The translations under genes were made by a program, and so were the position numbers. A stretch of DNA of 64,000 nt, from assembly GCA_003797895.1 (NCBI GenBank), contig RKQB01000008.1, positions 94,797 through 158,796 of the forward strand, in the 5' to 3' direction. The DNA comes from Cyclobacteriaceae bacterium YHN15 (GTDB taxonomy: Bacteria > Bacteroidota > Bacteroidia > Cytophagales > Cyclobacteriaceae). Below are positions 27,391-37,009 of this stretch, piece after piece (position 1 is the first letter of the stretch; each line of letters starts with the position of its first letter). Under the pieces are notes generated by a model. It searched no databases and was not told where the DNA came from. It saw only the letters and a list, made by a program, of their open reading frames with translations.

Positions 27391-27715
27391 CTCTTATTTC
27401 CATTAAAAAACGTTTAATCTGGTGAAGCCTGTCCACCATCGTAGCCTTATCAAAAATTTTTTCCTGATCTTTTTTGATCACTTCTTGGGCACCCTGTAAG
27501 GTATATCCCTTGACTTTTACCAGTTGATATATAAATCTGATTTTCTCAATATCATCTTTTGTAAATCTTCTATTACCCTTTTTATCCTTTTTAGGTTTTA
27601 TGATATCAAATTCACCTTCCCAATACCTTATCAAAGAAGGAGCAACTTTGAAAATGTTTGCTACTTCCCCTATGGAGTAATATTTCTTTTCTATCTCTTT
27701 CTCTTTATACGGCAC
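27359..27715 (-). CDS. MerR-family transcriptional regulator
   Basis: 118 residues from a GTG start at 27715. It has the MerR winged helix-turn-helix: YYSIGEVANIF, then APSLIRYWEGEF and the wing GNRRFTKDDIEKI. A short dimerisation helix follows, with no obvious metal- or drug-binding Cys pair. Such short MerR proteins occur next to dprA in Bacteroidota; targets are unknown to me. Its 3' end overlaps the dprA start, so the two are translationally coupled. The GTG start is preferred because no ATG lies upstream in frame near it and the N-terminus KEKEIEKKYYSIGEVA is complete. Confidence 0.9.
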   Translation of the reverse strand: MPYKEKEIEKKYYSIGEVANIFKVAPSLIRYWEGEFDIIKPKKDKKGNRRFTKDDIEKIRFIYQLVKVKGYTLQGAQEVIKKDQEKIFDKATMVDRLHQIKRFLMEIRDGMHVDSTDR

Positions 27716-27978
27716 GATCCGAATCTGTTTGAATTGTACAATCTAAAATATATAGGTGTAACGAATCTGTTGTTTAATTTAATATTTTTTAATCAAATTT
27801 ACTTTTAATCTTTTTTAAATAAACTTAATTTTATCTGAAATGACATATTATACTGATTATCAATATAATATTTTGAAAAAACTTCCCTAATTTCCCAATC
27901 ATTTTTCTATTCTATTAATAAAGGAAGGCTTTCCGGGTATTACAGCATTGTTAGGTACATGTCCAAATCCGTTTTCTG

Positions 27979-28317
27979 TCAAGTTGTTTTGAAGATCTGC
28001 TTCATCAACACCCATTTTTCAGCAAGCTTACTCTCCATAATAGGTTCTTGGAATTTTACCATTAATGCCTCCCATTCCATAACATTTGAATTATTTTCAT
28101 CCAATTCTTTTTTCTTTTCAAAGGAAAAATCATCTGATACTTCCATAATCATGAAAAGCCTGTTTTCCCATCGATAAAGTTCCATGGAAACTATGCCTGC
28201 ATCCTTGAAACTTTGCAGTACTTCTTTAGGTACCTTTTGATGATGCTTTTCATATTCCTCAATCAAAATTGGATCATTTTTTAAATTCAAAGTCAAACAA
28301 AATTTTTTTTTATCCAT
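27979..28317 (-). CDS. rhaM: L-rhamnose mutarotase family protein
   Basis: 112 residues, the normal length for the RhaM dimeric ferredoxin-like fold. Recognisable features: LTLNLKNDPILIEEYEKHH with the catalytic-type His, the KVPKEVLQSFKDAGI segment (VWPE-type motif in classical members), ELYRWENRLFMIMEV and an MEWEALM aromatic/acidic motif. Reaction: alpha/beta interconversion of L-rhamnose or a related deoxy- or methyl-pentose. It stands alone on the minus strand between merR and a divergent secreted protein. It may serve sugar catabolism together with the exported galM and the glycosidase island, but no rhamnose isomerase or kinase is in the window. Confidence 0.85.
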   Translation of the reverse strand: MDKKKFCLTLNLKNDPILIEEYEKHHQKVPKEVLQSFKDAGIVSMELYRWENRLFMIMEVSDDFSFEKKKELDENNSNVMEWEALMVKFQEPIMESKLAEKWVLMKQIFKTT

Positions 28318-28412
28318 TTTCTTTTTTCAAATTTTGAGTATTTCTACAATTATCTGAACATTTTTCAAATTAGGGTTTTATATTGAAAAATTAATCTAAC
28401 AAATCTTATCCA

Positions 28413-31400
28413 ATGTCCTGCTTTTCAAAGCGGTATTATTTTGTGTTGTGCTTCATGGTACTTTTACCGGCAGGATATTCTTTTGCCCAATTGACTTCCG
28501 TGGGAAAAGAATTCCGATTTGGTTTTATGGAAAATTACCGAATAGTGGATAATGATGATCCTTCAAATTCAGCTTTGGACTATGGTATTGTGCTAATAAC
28601 TGCTGCCGAACAGGCAACTGGAATAATCCAATATGGTAATTCAACGGTTAATTTTAATCTTAATGCAGGTCAACAATTTTTTTATAGAATTGAGGATATG
28701 GACATTCTGCACAGGTCTACCGGGCAGGTTGAGAAGAAAGGAATTTATATCAATTCCAGCGGGGATGTTTCAGTGTATGCATTCAATGAACGCTTGAGGT
28801 CTGCGGATGGTACCGTTGTTCTACCCATTACTTCATTGGGGAAAGAATATTATATAGTTTCCCATTTTGAAATTATGACGGCTCCCACAAGCTATCCTTA
28901 CTCTCCAAATGTGAATGATGAAAGTCTGTTTTTGGTAGTGGCTGTGGAAGACAATACAAGGATTCAAATTACTCCATCAGTTTTTACTTTGAGTGGAAAC
29001 CCGGCCGCCATCCCATTCGAAATTACCCTTAATGCCGGACAATCCTATCAGGTCAAAGCGAAAGCGGATTTAACGGGCAGCAAGGTAAGAGTGGTCGGGG
29101 ATAATGTGGATGATTGTAAAAACCTTGCTGTTTTCGGCGGCAATAAATGGACAAGTGTCGGTAATTGCGGAGGGGCGAATGACCATCTTTTCCAACAAAT
29201 GTATCCGGTCAATACCTGGGGTACTGATTACCTTCATGTCTCTTTGCGGGGAAGAACATCCGGAGAAATGGTCAAAGTGTTGGCATCAGAAAACAACACC
29301 TCAGTACAGGTGGATGGAATTAATGTAGGTGTTCTCAATGCAGGTAAATTTCTAGCTTTAAATTTTGAGCCTGATGCTGTGAAAAAAATCACTACTGATA
29401 AGCCTTCGTTGGTGACTGTTTTTGCAAAAAGTCAGGAATGCAACGACACGGAATCCCCGCTTTTCGAAGATGGGGACCCCTTTATGATGAGTTATAGTCC
29501 CAATCAACAGTTGCTCCAATCTGTAACTTTCAATGCCATTCAACTTCCTGAAATCAGGAACCATTATGTAAACATCATTGTGCCAACTGCAGCTGTAAAT
29601 CTGACAAGGCTGGATGGACAAAATATAGACAATCAATTTACCCCATTTGTACAATCACCTGATTTTTCCTTTGCAAGGATTAACATTTCCCAAGGTGTTC
29701 ACAGGCTTGATAATCCAGAAGGATTTATCGCTTACGTATATGGTTTCGGATTTTTGGAATCCTATGGTTATGCTGTAGGAGCCGCCCTGTCCAATTTGAA
29801 TTTTGAATTTGAACCAAAATATGAATTTGAAGTTCAAGGAGAAAAAGTGGCCTGTTTGAATCAGGAAGGTAATTGGGAGATTTTCCCGGAAAATGAGCTT
29901 TTTACTTATTTTTTATGGGATTTTGGGGATGGAAGTCCTTTGAAAGAAGGGAAAGAAGTGAAACATACCTTTACCGAGATTGGCGAATTTGAAATCAAGG
30001 TTATTGCCTCTCTAAGTCCGAACAGTTGTGATCAACAAGAGGAAGTGGATTTTAAAGTGAACGTTCAAACTGTGGAGGGTGAAATCAGAGGACTTACATC
30101 AGCATGCCCTGAAGTGGAAGAAATAACCTATTCTTTCTGGTCTTCTGAATCCTTCTCAAAAGTTGAATGGAAACAGGAAGGCGGTGAAATTATTGAGATT
30201 AATGAAGATGAAGCTTTGGTAACCATCAGGTGGGGAGAAACCAATCCTAATGCTGCTGTAATTGCCATACCCTTTACCACTGAAGGCTGCCCAATGGAAG
30301 AAATAAAATTGCCAGTGACTATCAATCCAGTAATTATTTCCCAGATTCCAGTAGGAGAAACTAAAATTTGTTTTGATCCTGATCAGATTTTCGAATACCG
30401 GGTACAAAACCCTACTAACAATAGGAAGTACTTTTGGATAATTGAAGGAGGAGAATTCATCGGAAAAAATGATTCTTCAACAGTGATGGTCAAATGGATT
30501 GAAGATGCCAAGATGGGAATCCTATGGTTTAGGGAATCCAGTATTTTGGATGATCTCTGTGAAGGGGAATCTCCTAAACTAGAAGTCATCATTAATCCGG
30601 GAATGGAAATTGAAGAACAATTGATTCTGCATGCTTTGTGCTTTGGAGAGGCTACCGGAAGTATTGCCATCAAACCAAAAGGAGGAACTCCACCTTATTC
30701 TTTTTCCTGGAACCATAATCCAAACCTGAATGGCGCTATGGCAGAAAATTTACCAGCTGGCCTATATTCTGTGAAAATAACAGATAGTTTTGGATGCGAA
30801 CTTATCCTGAATGATTTGGAAGTTGGGCAACCGGATGTACTCGAACTGGCCAATGTAGCCACTTTCCCAACAAGCTGTTTTGGAAGGAATGATGGAGAAG
30901 CTACCATATTTATTACGGGAGGAACTGCTCCGTATACAATTGATTATCCTGCTGCTTTAATTTCCGGAAATGAGATAAAATTAATGGATTTAGCTGGGGA
31001 TTCTTATGATCTGGTGGTCAAGGATGCCAATGGATGTTCTCTTACTGTTCCTTTTTTGATAGATTCACCCGCACCTTTTGTTGTGAATGTGAAAATTCAA
31101 AAGCCATCTTGTCCTGGTCAAAATAATGGAGAATTGATGGTTATTATGGATAACCAGTTTGGCCCCTACCTGTATTCCTGGGAATTTGATAATTCGGGGA
31201 ATCAGACCCTTGAAAATGTCCCAAGGGGAGTATACAATGTGAGCATCACTGATAGCCGAGGATGTGAAGGTTTTGGGATAGGAGAAATGAAAGATAGTCC
31301 GCCTCTTGTAAGAATGCCTACCGGCTACCGTGTTGAAGAAGGACTGTTTTCCGCAGTATCCAATTGTGAATTGGAATTCACTCTTTCTGTTTTTAACAGA

Positions 31401-31562
31401 TGGGGACAGTTGATTTACTCCGGAAACACCGGTTGGGATGGGAAATACAGGGATACTCCAGTTCCTTTGGGAACTTATACCTACTTATTGCAATATAATT
31501 ACAATCTTAATGGAGAAAGTGTTGAGAAAGATCAAAGGGGAGTTTTTACAGTAATTCAGTAA
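28413..31562 (+). CDS. secreted multidomain protein: IgGFc-binding-like, PKD, SprB repeats, type B T9SS sorting domain
   Basis: 1049 residues with a signal peptide (cleavage near SFAQ, residue 25). The N-terminal ~450 residues resemble the IgGFc-binding-protein N-domain found in Bacteroidota surface proteins (GKEFRFGFMEN, SADGTVVLPI, DDCKNLAVFGGNKWTS, DHLFQQMYP). A PKD domain follows at about 498-550 (LWDFGDGSP), then Ig-like segments, three SprB-type repeats from about 742 to 959 (GGTPPYSFSW, GGTAPYTI, CPGQNNGEL), and a gliding-motility-type C-terminal domain (FNRWGQLIYSGN, GWDGK, PLGTY). The last targets the protein to type IX secretion, type B. Likely a cell-surface adhesin or motility-related protein. 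A near-identical-length paralogue follows. Confidence 0.85.
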   Translation: MSCFSKRYYFVLCFMVLLPAGYSFAQLTSVGKEFRFGFMENYRIVDNDDPSNSALDYGIVLITAAEQATGIIQYGNSTVNFNLNAGQQFFYRIEDMDILHRSTGQVEKKGIYINSSGDVSVYAFNERLRSADGTVVLPITSLGKEYYIVSHFEIMTAPTSYPYSPNVNDESLFLVVAVEDNTRIQITPSVFTLSGNPAAIPFEITLNAGQSYQVKAKADLTGSKVRVVGDNVDDCKNLAVFGGNKWTSVGNCGGANDHLFQQMYPVNTWGTDYLHVSLRGRTSGEMVKVLASENNTSVQVDGINVGVLNAGKFLALNFEPDAVKKITTDKPSLVTVFAKSQECNDTESPLFEDGDPFMMSYSPNQQLLQSVTFNAIQLPEIRNHYVNIIVPTAAVNLTRLDGQNIDNQFTPFVQSPDFSFARINISQGVHRLDNPEGFIAYVYGFGFLESYGYAVGAALSNLNFEFEPKYEFEVQGEKVACLNQEGNWEIFPENELFTYFLWDFGDGSPLKEGKEVKHTFTEIGEFEIKVIASLSPNSCDQQEEVDFKVNVQTVEGEIRGLTSACPEVEEITYSFWSSESFSKVEWKQEGGEIIEINEDEALVTIRWGETNPNAAVIAIPFTTEGCPMEEIKLPVTINPVIISQIPVGETKICFDPDQIFEYRVQNPTNNRKYFWIIEGGEFIGKNDSSTVMVKWIEDAKMGILWFRESSILDDLCEGESPKLEVIINPGMEIEEQLILHALCFGEATGSIAIKPKGGTPPYSFSWNHNPNLNGAMAENLPAGLYSVKITDSFGCELILNDLEVGQPDVLELANVATFPTSCFGRNDGEATIFITGGTAPYTIDYPAALISGNEIKLMDLAGDSYDLVVKDANGCSLTVPFLIDSPAPFVVNVKIQKPSCPGQNNGELMVIMDNQFGPYLYSWEFDNSGNQTLENVPRGVYNVSITDSRGCEGFGIGEMKDSPPLVRMPTGYRVEEGLFSAVSNCELEFTLSVFNRWGQLIYSGNTGWDGKYRDTPVPLGTYTYLLQYNYNLNGESVEKDQRGVFTVIQ

Positions 31563-31686
31563 AAAATTATAACCTTTTAAATATACAAATGATTATTCTA
31601 ATAAAACAATGCAAGGTATAGCTTGCCAAGATTCATAAAGTTTAGAAATAATTGATAAATTGTAGCTTCATGATGCTGTCTTAATT

Positions 31687-34600
31687 ATGCGAGCCCTGGG
31701 GAGTAAATTTGGTTTTATTCTTGCCACCCTAATCGGAGTTTTCCTTAGCTTGGAAGTAAATGCCCAACTGACTACAATTGGAAGGGAGTTTTTCGTTGGC
31801 TTTATGGAAAATCACCGGGTTGTACCCAATAGGATGGATCAGGCTACCATCATCATCTCAGCAGAAGAAGATGCAACGGGTATCATACAATATGTCAACA
31901 ATACCATTAATTTTTCAATAAAGGCAGGGGAGCAATTTGTGTATGACTTCCCTCAAGACGGAATGGATATCATTCACAGAAGCTCCAGAAAGATTGAGAA
32001 CAAAGGGGTTTATATCAGTTCTAGTGGGAATATATCCGTTCATGCTTTTAATTTCAGGGCAAGGAGTGCCGATGGGACTGTCGTACTTCCCCTTTCTTCT
32101 ATCGGAAAAGATTATTGGGTAACAGCACACCATGAGGTTTTTGGTTCCGGGGTCAACCCTGGATCAAATGTGAATTTCGAAAGTACCCTGCTAATCCTGG
32201 CGGTTGAAGATGATACAAGGGTAGAAATTCTACTTTCTGCACCCAGCGTGGAGCCTGTTCCCGTTCCGGCAGGATCAACCCTGACAGTGACTTTGAAACG
32301 AGGAGAAAGTTATCAGGTCAAGGCTGTAGGGGATTTGACAGGTACCAGGGTTAGGGTTGTGGGATCAACAGATGGGGACTGCAAAAATATCTCAGTATTC
32401 GGGGGAAATAAAATGACTTCTGTAGGAGAGGGTTGTGATGATGCTTCTACAGGTGATCATCTTTTTCAGCAGGTTTATCCCACTTTTTCCTGGGGTAAAG
32501 AATATATACATATTCCATTGGCAGGAAGGTCCTCAGGAGAAATGGTTAAAATTCTGGCTTCAGAAAATAACACTGTTGTTTCTGTCAATGGACAGCAAAG
32601 TGCCACTTTGAATGCCGGGAAATTCGTTACTTTTTCCTTTGGTAAGGAAGAATTGGCCAATATCACCGCGACCAAACCCATTGCAGTGACCACATTTGCA
32701 AAAAGCTACAAATGTAATAATCAAGTTGGTGCAGGAGCAGGTGATGGTGATCCAACCATGATAACTTTAAGTCCCAATTCCCAACTCATCAAAAATACGG
32801 TTTTTTCATCGGTAAAAGTGGTGGGTATTGTTGAACATTTTGTCAATATCCTGGCCAAAACGGGTTCAGCAAACCAGACAATATTGGACGGAGCCAATAT
32901 TGGGGCGCAATTTAGTCCTGTACTTTGGAACAATGATTTTTCTTATGCCAGAGTGAAAGTAACTGAAGGAAGCCACACGTTGAGCAATCCTGAAGGAATA
33001 ATAGGTTATGCCTATGGATCAGGATTTATTGAATCATATGGCTATTCTGCTGGAGCAAGTTTGAATAACCTCAACTTCGAGACGGAGGTGGAATATGACT
33101 TCGAAGTCTTTGGAGAGAATGTTGCTTGTTTGGGAGAAATTGGATCTTGGTCGATTTTGCCAAGGGATCCTAAATTTGAGATTTTTGAATGGACTTTTGG
33201 AGACGGATCAGAAATGAAGGAGGGAATAACAGTCGATCATTTATTTGAAAAACCCGGGAATTATCAGATAAAGATTGTCGCTTTTACAGGTGACAGATCA
33301 TGTGATGAAATTGAAGAAGCATATTTTGAGGTGGAAGTTTTGGAAAGTAAAGGGGAATTAAGCGGTCCAGAAAATGTTTGTCCTGATATTGACGAAGCAG
33401 TTTACTTGTTTGAAAATTACCAAAATACAGAAAATGTCCTTTGGGAAGTTGAGGGAGGTGAGATTATTGATTCGGACAGTCATTCGGTGAAAATTAAATG
33501 GGGTTCTTATACGCCTGAGGCTAAAGTAATTGCTATCCCTGTGACCGAATTGGGCTGTTGGGGTGACCCGTTAAGTTTAAATGTTCTGATTAACGAGGCT
33601 ATTGAACCTGGTTTGGCAGATGGTCTGAGTCAGATTTGTTATGTTGAAAATACTACCTACAACTATGAGGTGAAGGATATTATTCCGAATAGGGGATATG
33701 AATGGTTTATACAAGGTGGAGAAATCGTTTCTGATAAATTTTCAGAAAAAGTGGAAGTGCTGTGGGGAGGAATCGGTACTGAAGGAGAAATATGGTATCA
33801 GGAATTTAGTAAAATTAACCCTTCATGTGGAGGGGAATCTAAGAGACTTCAGGTGAAAATCAATCCTCCATTGGCTGCAGGGGTTTCTGAATTAACGGAA
33901 TTTATTTGCCGGGGATCAAATGTAGGAAGGATAAGTTTGAGTGTTACAGGAGGTACTGGTGAGTATAATTTCAAATGGTCCCATGACACAGGATTAAACA
34001 GCGCCGAAGCCTTGGGTTTGGGACCCGGAATTTATGAAGTGGTAGTTCAGGATTTGGGAGGTTGTGAGCTTTTCTTCGAACAACTTGAAATCAAAGAGTC
34101 AGAACCTATGGAACTGGAAGGCCAACCCGCCATAATGGATGCGCTTTGTTTTGATAGTGAGGATGGATTTGTCAGTTTTAATATAAAAGGCGGAGTTCCT
34201 CCATATAGGGTAGATGCAGAAAGTGCCTTGGTTATGGGATCATCTATCCAGCTTTTCAACTTAAAAAGAGGGGACTATACTGTCACAGTATTCGATGCTT
34301 CCAAGTGTGAATTTGAAGTGAGTTTTAGTGTGGGTTCACCTGAACCCCTGTCGGCTGTATTTGAAATCGGGAAAGTTGCCTGCCCTGGAATTCCCAGTGG
34401 CATACTTACCATCATTCCTGATGGAGGAGTAGCTCCATACAGTATTACCTGGGATTGGGATGGTTCAACTGACCCTAGTTTATCGAATCTTCCTTTTGGG
34501 AATTATAGTGTTACGGTCATTGATGCAAATGGCTGTTCACAAAGTTTCATGGGTGAAATGCAGGAATCAGAGCCACAGTTAAGAATGCCTACTGGATTTA

Positions 34601-34833
34601 ACCCCTCAGAGGGGCTTTTTGAAGGTGTAAGCAATTGTGATATTAATTTTAAATTAATGATTTTCAACAAATGGGGACAATTGTTATTCGTGGGCTCAGA
34701 AGGTTGGGATGGCAAATTCAATGCAGAAGATGCACCAATTGGGACCTATTCCTATATGTTAGAATATTCATTCAATTTGGAGGGGATCATACAGACAAAA
34801 CAACAACGAGGAGTTTTTACTTTGATTAGATAA
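31687..34833 (+). CDS. secreted multidomain protein, tandem paralogue of the preceding gene
   Basis: 1048 residues, domain for domain the same as its upstream neighbour: signal peptide (NAQ, ~residue 26), IgGFc-binding-like N-terminus (GREFFVGFMENHR, DCKNISVFGGNKMTS), PKD domain near 500 (WTFGDGSEM), SprB-type repeats (VTGGTGEYNFKW, GGVPPYRV, GGVAPYSITW) and a type B sorting domain (FNKWGQLLFVGS, GWDGK). The pair arose by duplication and has diverged throughout, including in the Ig-like middle. No PorP/SprF-like partner gene, which often sits beside type B cargo, is present here. Cell-surface display through type IX secretion is expected; ligand unknown. Confidence 0.85.
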   Translation: MRALGSKFGFILATLIGVFLSLEVNAQLTTIGREFFVGFMENHRVVPNRMDQATIIISAEEDATGIIQYVNNTINFSIKAGEQFVYDFPQDGMDIIHRSSRKIENKGVYISSSGNISVHAFNFRARSADGTVVLPLSSIGKDYWVTAHHEVFGSGVNPGSNVNFESTLLILAVEDDTRVEILLSAPSVEPVPVPAGSTLTVTLKRGESYQVKAVGDLTGTRVRVVGSTDGDCKNISVFGGNKMTSVGEGCDDASTGDHLFQQVYPTFSWGKEYIHIPLAGRSSGEMVKILASENNTVVSVNGQQSATLNAGKFVTFSFGKEELANITATKPIAVTTFAKSYKCNNQVGAGAGDGDPTMITLSPNSQLIKNTVFSSVKVVGIVEHFVNILAKTGSANQTILDGANIGAQFSPVLWNNDFSYARVKVTEGSHTLSNPEGIIGYAYGSGFIESYGYSAGASLNNLNFETEVEYDFEVFGENVACLGEIGSWSILPRDPKFEIFEWTFGDGSEMKEGITVDHLFEKPGNYQIKIVAFTGDRSCDEIEEAYFEVEVLESKGELSGPENVCPDIDEAVYLFENYQNTENVLWEVEGGEIIDSDSHSVKIKWGSYTPEAKVIAIPVTELGCWGDPLSLNVLINEAIEPGLADGLSQICYVENTTYNYEVKDIIPNRGYEWFIQGGEIVSDKFSEKVEVLWGGIGTEGEIWYQEFSKINPSCGGESKRLQVKINPPLAAGVSELTEFICRGSNVGRISLSVTGGTGEYNFKWSHDTGLNSAEALGLGPGIYEVVVQDLGGCELFFEQLEIKESEPMELEGQPAIMDALCFDSEDGFVSFNIKGGVPPYRVDAESALVMGSSIQLFNLKRGDYTVTVFDASKCEFEVSFSVGSPEPLSAVFEIGKVACPGIPSGILTIIPDGGVAPYSITWDWDGSTDPSLSNLPFGNYSVTVIDANGCSQSFMGEMQESEPQLRMPTGFNPSEGLFEGVSNCDINFKLMIFNKWGQLLFVGSEGWDGKFNAEDAPIGTYSYMLEYSFNLEGIIQTKQQRGVFTLIR

Positions 34834-34865
34834 TATTTTATAATTGTATTTTAATTATTTGTTTT

Positions 34866-35885
34866 ATGAAAAAAATTTTGATTACAGGAGGGGCCGGTTA
34901 TATAGGTTCCCATACAGCTGTTTCTTTACTTGAGGCTGGTTTTGAGCCGATTATCGTTGATAATTTTTCCAATTCAAACAAATCAGTTTTAAAAGGATTA
35001 AAAGCCATATTGGGTAGGGATATAGCCTGTTATGAAGGGGACTGTAATGAGCGGGGATTGATGGAGCTGATTTTTGCAGAAAATCAATTTAGCGGGGTTA
35101 TCCATTTTGCTGCCTTCAAGGCCGTTGGGGAAAGCACTCAATTTCCTTTAAAATATTATGCAAACAACATAGATTCTTTGTTGATTCTATTAGAGACTAT
35201 GGCAAAATTTGGGGTAAAGGATTTAGTTTTTTCTTCCTCCTGTACGGTATATGGACAGCCTGATGAACTACCAGTATCAGAATCAACTCCCAGGAAGGAG
35301 GCTGAAAGTCCCTATGGAAATTCCAAAAAGATATGCGAAGATATCTTGAGGGATTATATCAACAGTGGGGTGGACTCCAGGATTATATCTTTGAGGTATT
35401 TTAACCCCGTTGGTGCCCATCCAAGCGGTGAGATAGGGGAATTACCTTTGGGAATTCCCAATAATTTGGTGCCTTTTATTACACAATCGGCAGCTGGAAT
35501 AAGGCAACAGCTCACGGTATTTGGAGATGATTACAATACCCCGGATGGTAGCTGTGTCAGGGATTATATCCATGTCATGGATTTAGCAGATGCCCATGTG
35601 AAAGCGCTGGAATTCCTTTTCAGGCAAAATCTAAACTTTTATGATATTTTCAATGTGGGCACAGGAAAAGGAAATACCGTTTTGGAGGTAATCAAAACCT
35701 TTGAAAAAGTCAGCAAAAAAGCCCTTAATTATAAGATAGGTCCAAGACGCCCAGGTGACATTGAGAAAGTTTGGGCCAATACCCATAAAATAAACTCCGA
35801 ACTTGGCTGGATGGCCAAATATTCCTTGGAAGATTCACTCAGGGATTCATGGAACTGGCAACAGAAATTGGGGTTGAGGGAATAA
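34866..35885 (+). CDS. galE: UDP-glucose 4-epimerase
   Basis: 339 residues, the full usual length. Short-chain dehydrogenase Rossmann motif GGAGYIGSH at residues 8-16, the FSSSCTVYG strand with the catalytic Ser/Thr region, and the catalytic Y150-x3-K154 pair (PYGNSKK). C-terminal substrate motifs RYFNPVGAH and NVGTGKGNTVLEV are typical of GalE. Reaction: UDP-glucose to UDP-galactose through a bound-NAD 4-keto intermediate, supplying galactose for surface polysaccharides or allowing galactose use. It starts 32 bp after the secreted paralogue and ends before a strong bidirectional terminator. Confidence 0.96.
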   Translation: MKKILITGGAGYIGSHTAVSLLEAGFEPIIVDNFSNSNKSVLKGLKAILGRDIACYEGDCNERGLMELIFAENQFSGVIHFAAFKAVGESTQFPLKYYANNIDSLLILLETMAKFGVKDLVFSSSCTVYGQPDELPVSESTPRKEAESPYGNSKKICEDILRDYINSGVDSRIISLRYFNPVGAHPSGEIGELPLGIPNNLVPFITQSAAGIRQQLTVFGDDYNTPDGSCVRDYIHVMDLADAHVKALEFLFRQNLNFYDIFNVGTGKGNTVLEVIKTFEKVSKKALNYKIGPRRPGDIEKVWANTHKINSELGWMAKYSLEDSLRDSWNWQQKLGLRE

Positions 35886-35986
35886 TCTTTTTTCAAACTA
35901 ATTAGGTTTTGAAGCCGAATTCAGGAGGAGTTATCAATATGCCATTCATATCATGGATTTTATCAATGGTAATACCTAATAATAAA

Positions 35987-36017
35987 AAAACCGTGATGGA
36001 AATCCCATCACGGTTTT
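35987..36017. terminator. bidirectional intrinsic terminator between galE and the transketolase genes
   Basis: Perfect arms CCGTGATGG / CCATCACGG with a 5-base loop, flanked by an A-run on the left and TTTT on the right, so it can act as a stem plus U-tail in both directions. It lies between convergent genes. Confidence 0.88.
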
Positions 36018-36039
36018 AGTTAATTTTATTATTTGACTA

Positions 36040-37008
36040 TTATTTTCTGGAAATCGCCTTTTTGGCTGCTTTTACAATATTCTCAGCATTCAACCCATAT
36101 TTTTCCAACAATTGGGTAGGGGTACCGGATTCCCCGAAGGAATCATTGACGCCTATATATTCTAAAGGTGAAGGCATATTCCTCACCAAAACCTGCGCGA
36201 TACTGTCCCCCAAACCACCGTTGACTTGATGCTCTTCTGCGGATACCGCACATCCCGTTTTTCCAACTGATTCCAAAATTGCTGCTTCATCCAATGGTTT
36301 GATAGTATGTATATTGATCACTTCCGCTGAAATACCTTCTTCCCTCAGCATGGCTTCTGCCACCACCGCTTCCCAAACCAAATGACCGGTAGCAAAAATG
36401 CTCACATCTTTACCTTCTATCATTTTAATGGCTTTACCAATTTCAAACTTTTGATCCGAAGGTGTGAATATCGGCCAATTTGGCCTTCCAAATCTCAAAT
36501 AGGCCGGACCATGATGGTCAACTAAGGCCAATGTCGCTGCTTTAGTCTGATTGTAATCACATGGAACAATTACAGTCATATTGGGTAACATTTTCATCAT
36601 ACCCACATCTTCCAAAATCTGATGGGTTGCCCCGTCTTCACCCAGGGTCAATCCAGCATGTGAAGCACAGATTTTAACATTTTTTTCAGAGTAGGCAATT
36701 GACTGACGGATTTGATCATAAACCCTTCCTGTAGAAAAATTGGCAAATGTGCCGGTAAATGGTATTTTTCCTCCTATGGTCATTCCTGCGGCTAAACCAA
36801 TCATATTGGCCTCTGCAATCCCTGTCTGGAAAAATCTTTCAGGAAACTCTTTTTGGAAAGCTCCCATTTTCAATGAACCAATCAAGTCTGCACATAATCC
36901 AACCACATTGGGGTTATTTCGTCCAGCCTCTAACAAACCATCTCCGAATCCGGAACGGGTGTCTTTTTTTTCTGTATATGTGTATTTTAAGTCCAATATC
37001 TTTTCCAT
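36040..37008 (-). CDS. transketolase, C-terminal subunit
   Basis: 322 residues covering the pyrimidine-binding and C-terminal domains of transketolase. Features: RSGFGDGLLE, the catalytic Glu region GIAEANMIGLAAG, GTFANFSTGRVYDQIRQ, HAGLTLGEDGATHQ and a C-terminal domain with EEHQVNGGLGDSIA. It pairs with the upstream N-terminal subunit, whose stop codon lies 1 bp before this start, to form a split transketolase, a common arrangement in Bacteroidota. Role: transfer of two-carbon units in the non-oxidative pentose phosphate pathway, with thiamine diphosphate. A DXS or pyruvate-type enzyme is less likely because both halves keep transketolase-type motifs. Confidence 0.93.
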   Translation of the reverse strand: MEKILDLKYTYTEKKDTRSGFGDGLLEAGRNNPNVVGLCADLIGSLKMGAFQKEFPERFFQTGIAEANMIGLAAGMTIGGKIPFTGTFANFSTGRVYDQIRQSIAYSEKNVKICASHAGLTLGEDGATHQILEDVGMMKMLPNMTVIVPCDYNQTKAATLALVDHHGPAYLRFGRPNWPIFTPSDQKFEIGKAIKMIEGKDVSIFATGHLVWEAVVAEAMLREEGISAEVINIHTIKPLDEAAILESVGKTGCAVSAEEHQVNGGLGDSIAQVLVRNMPSPLEYIGVNDSFGESGTPTQLLEKYGLNAENIVKAAKKAISRK

Positions 37009-37009
37009 T

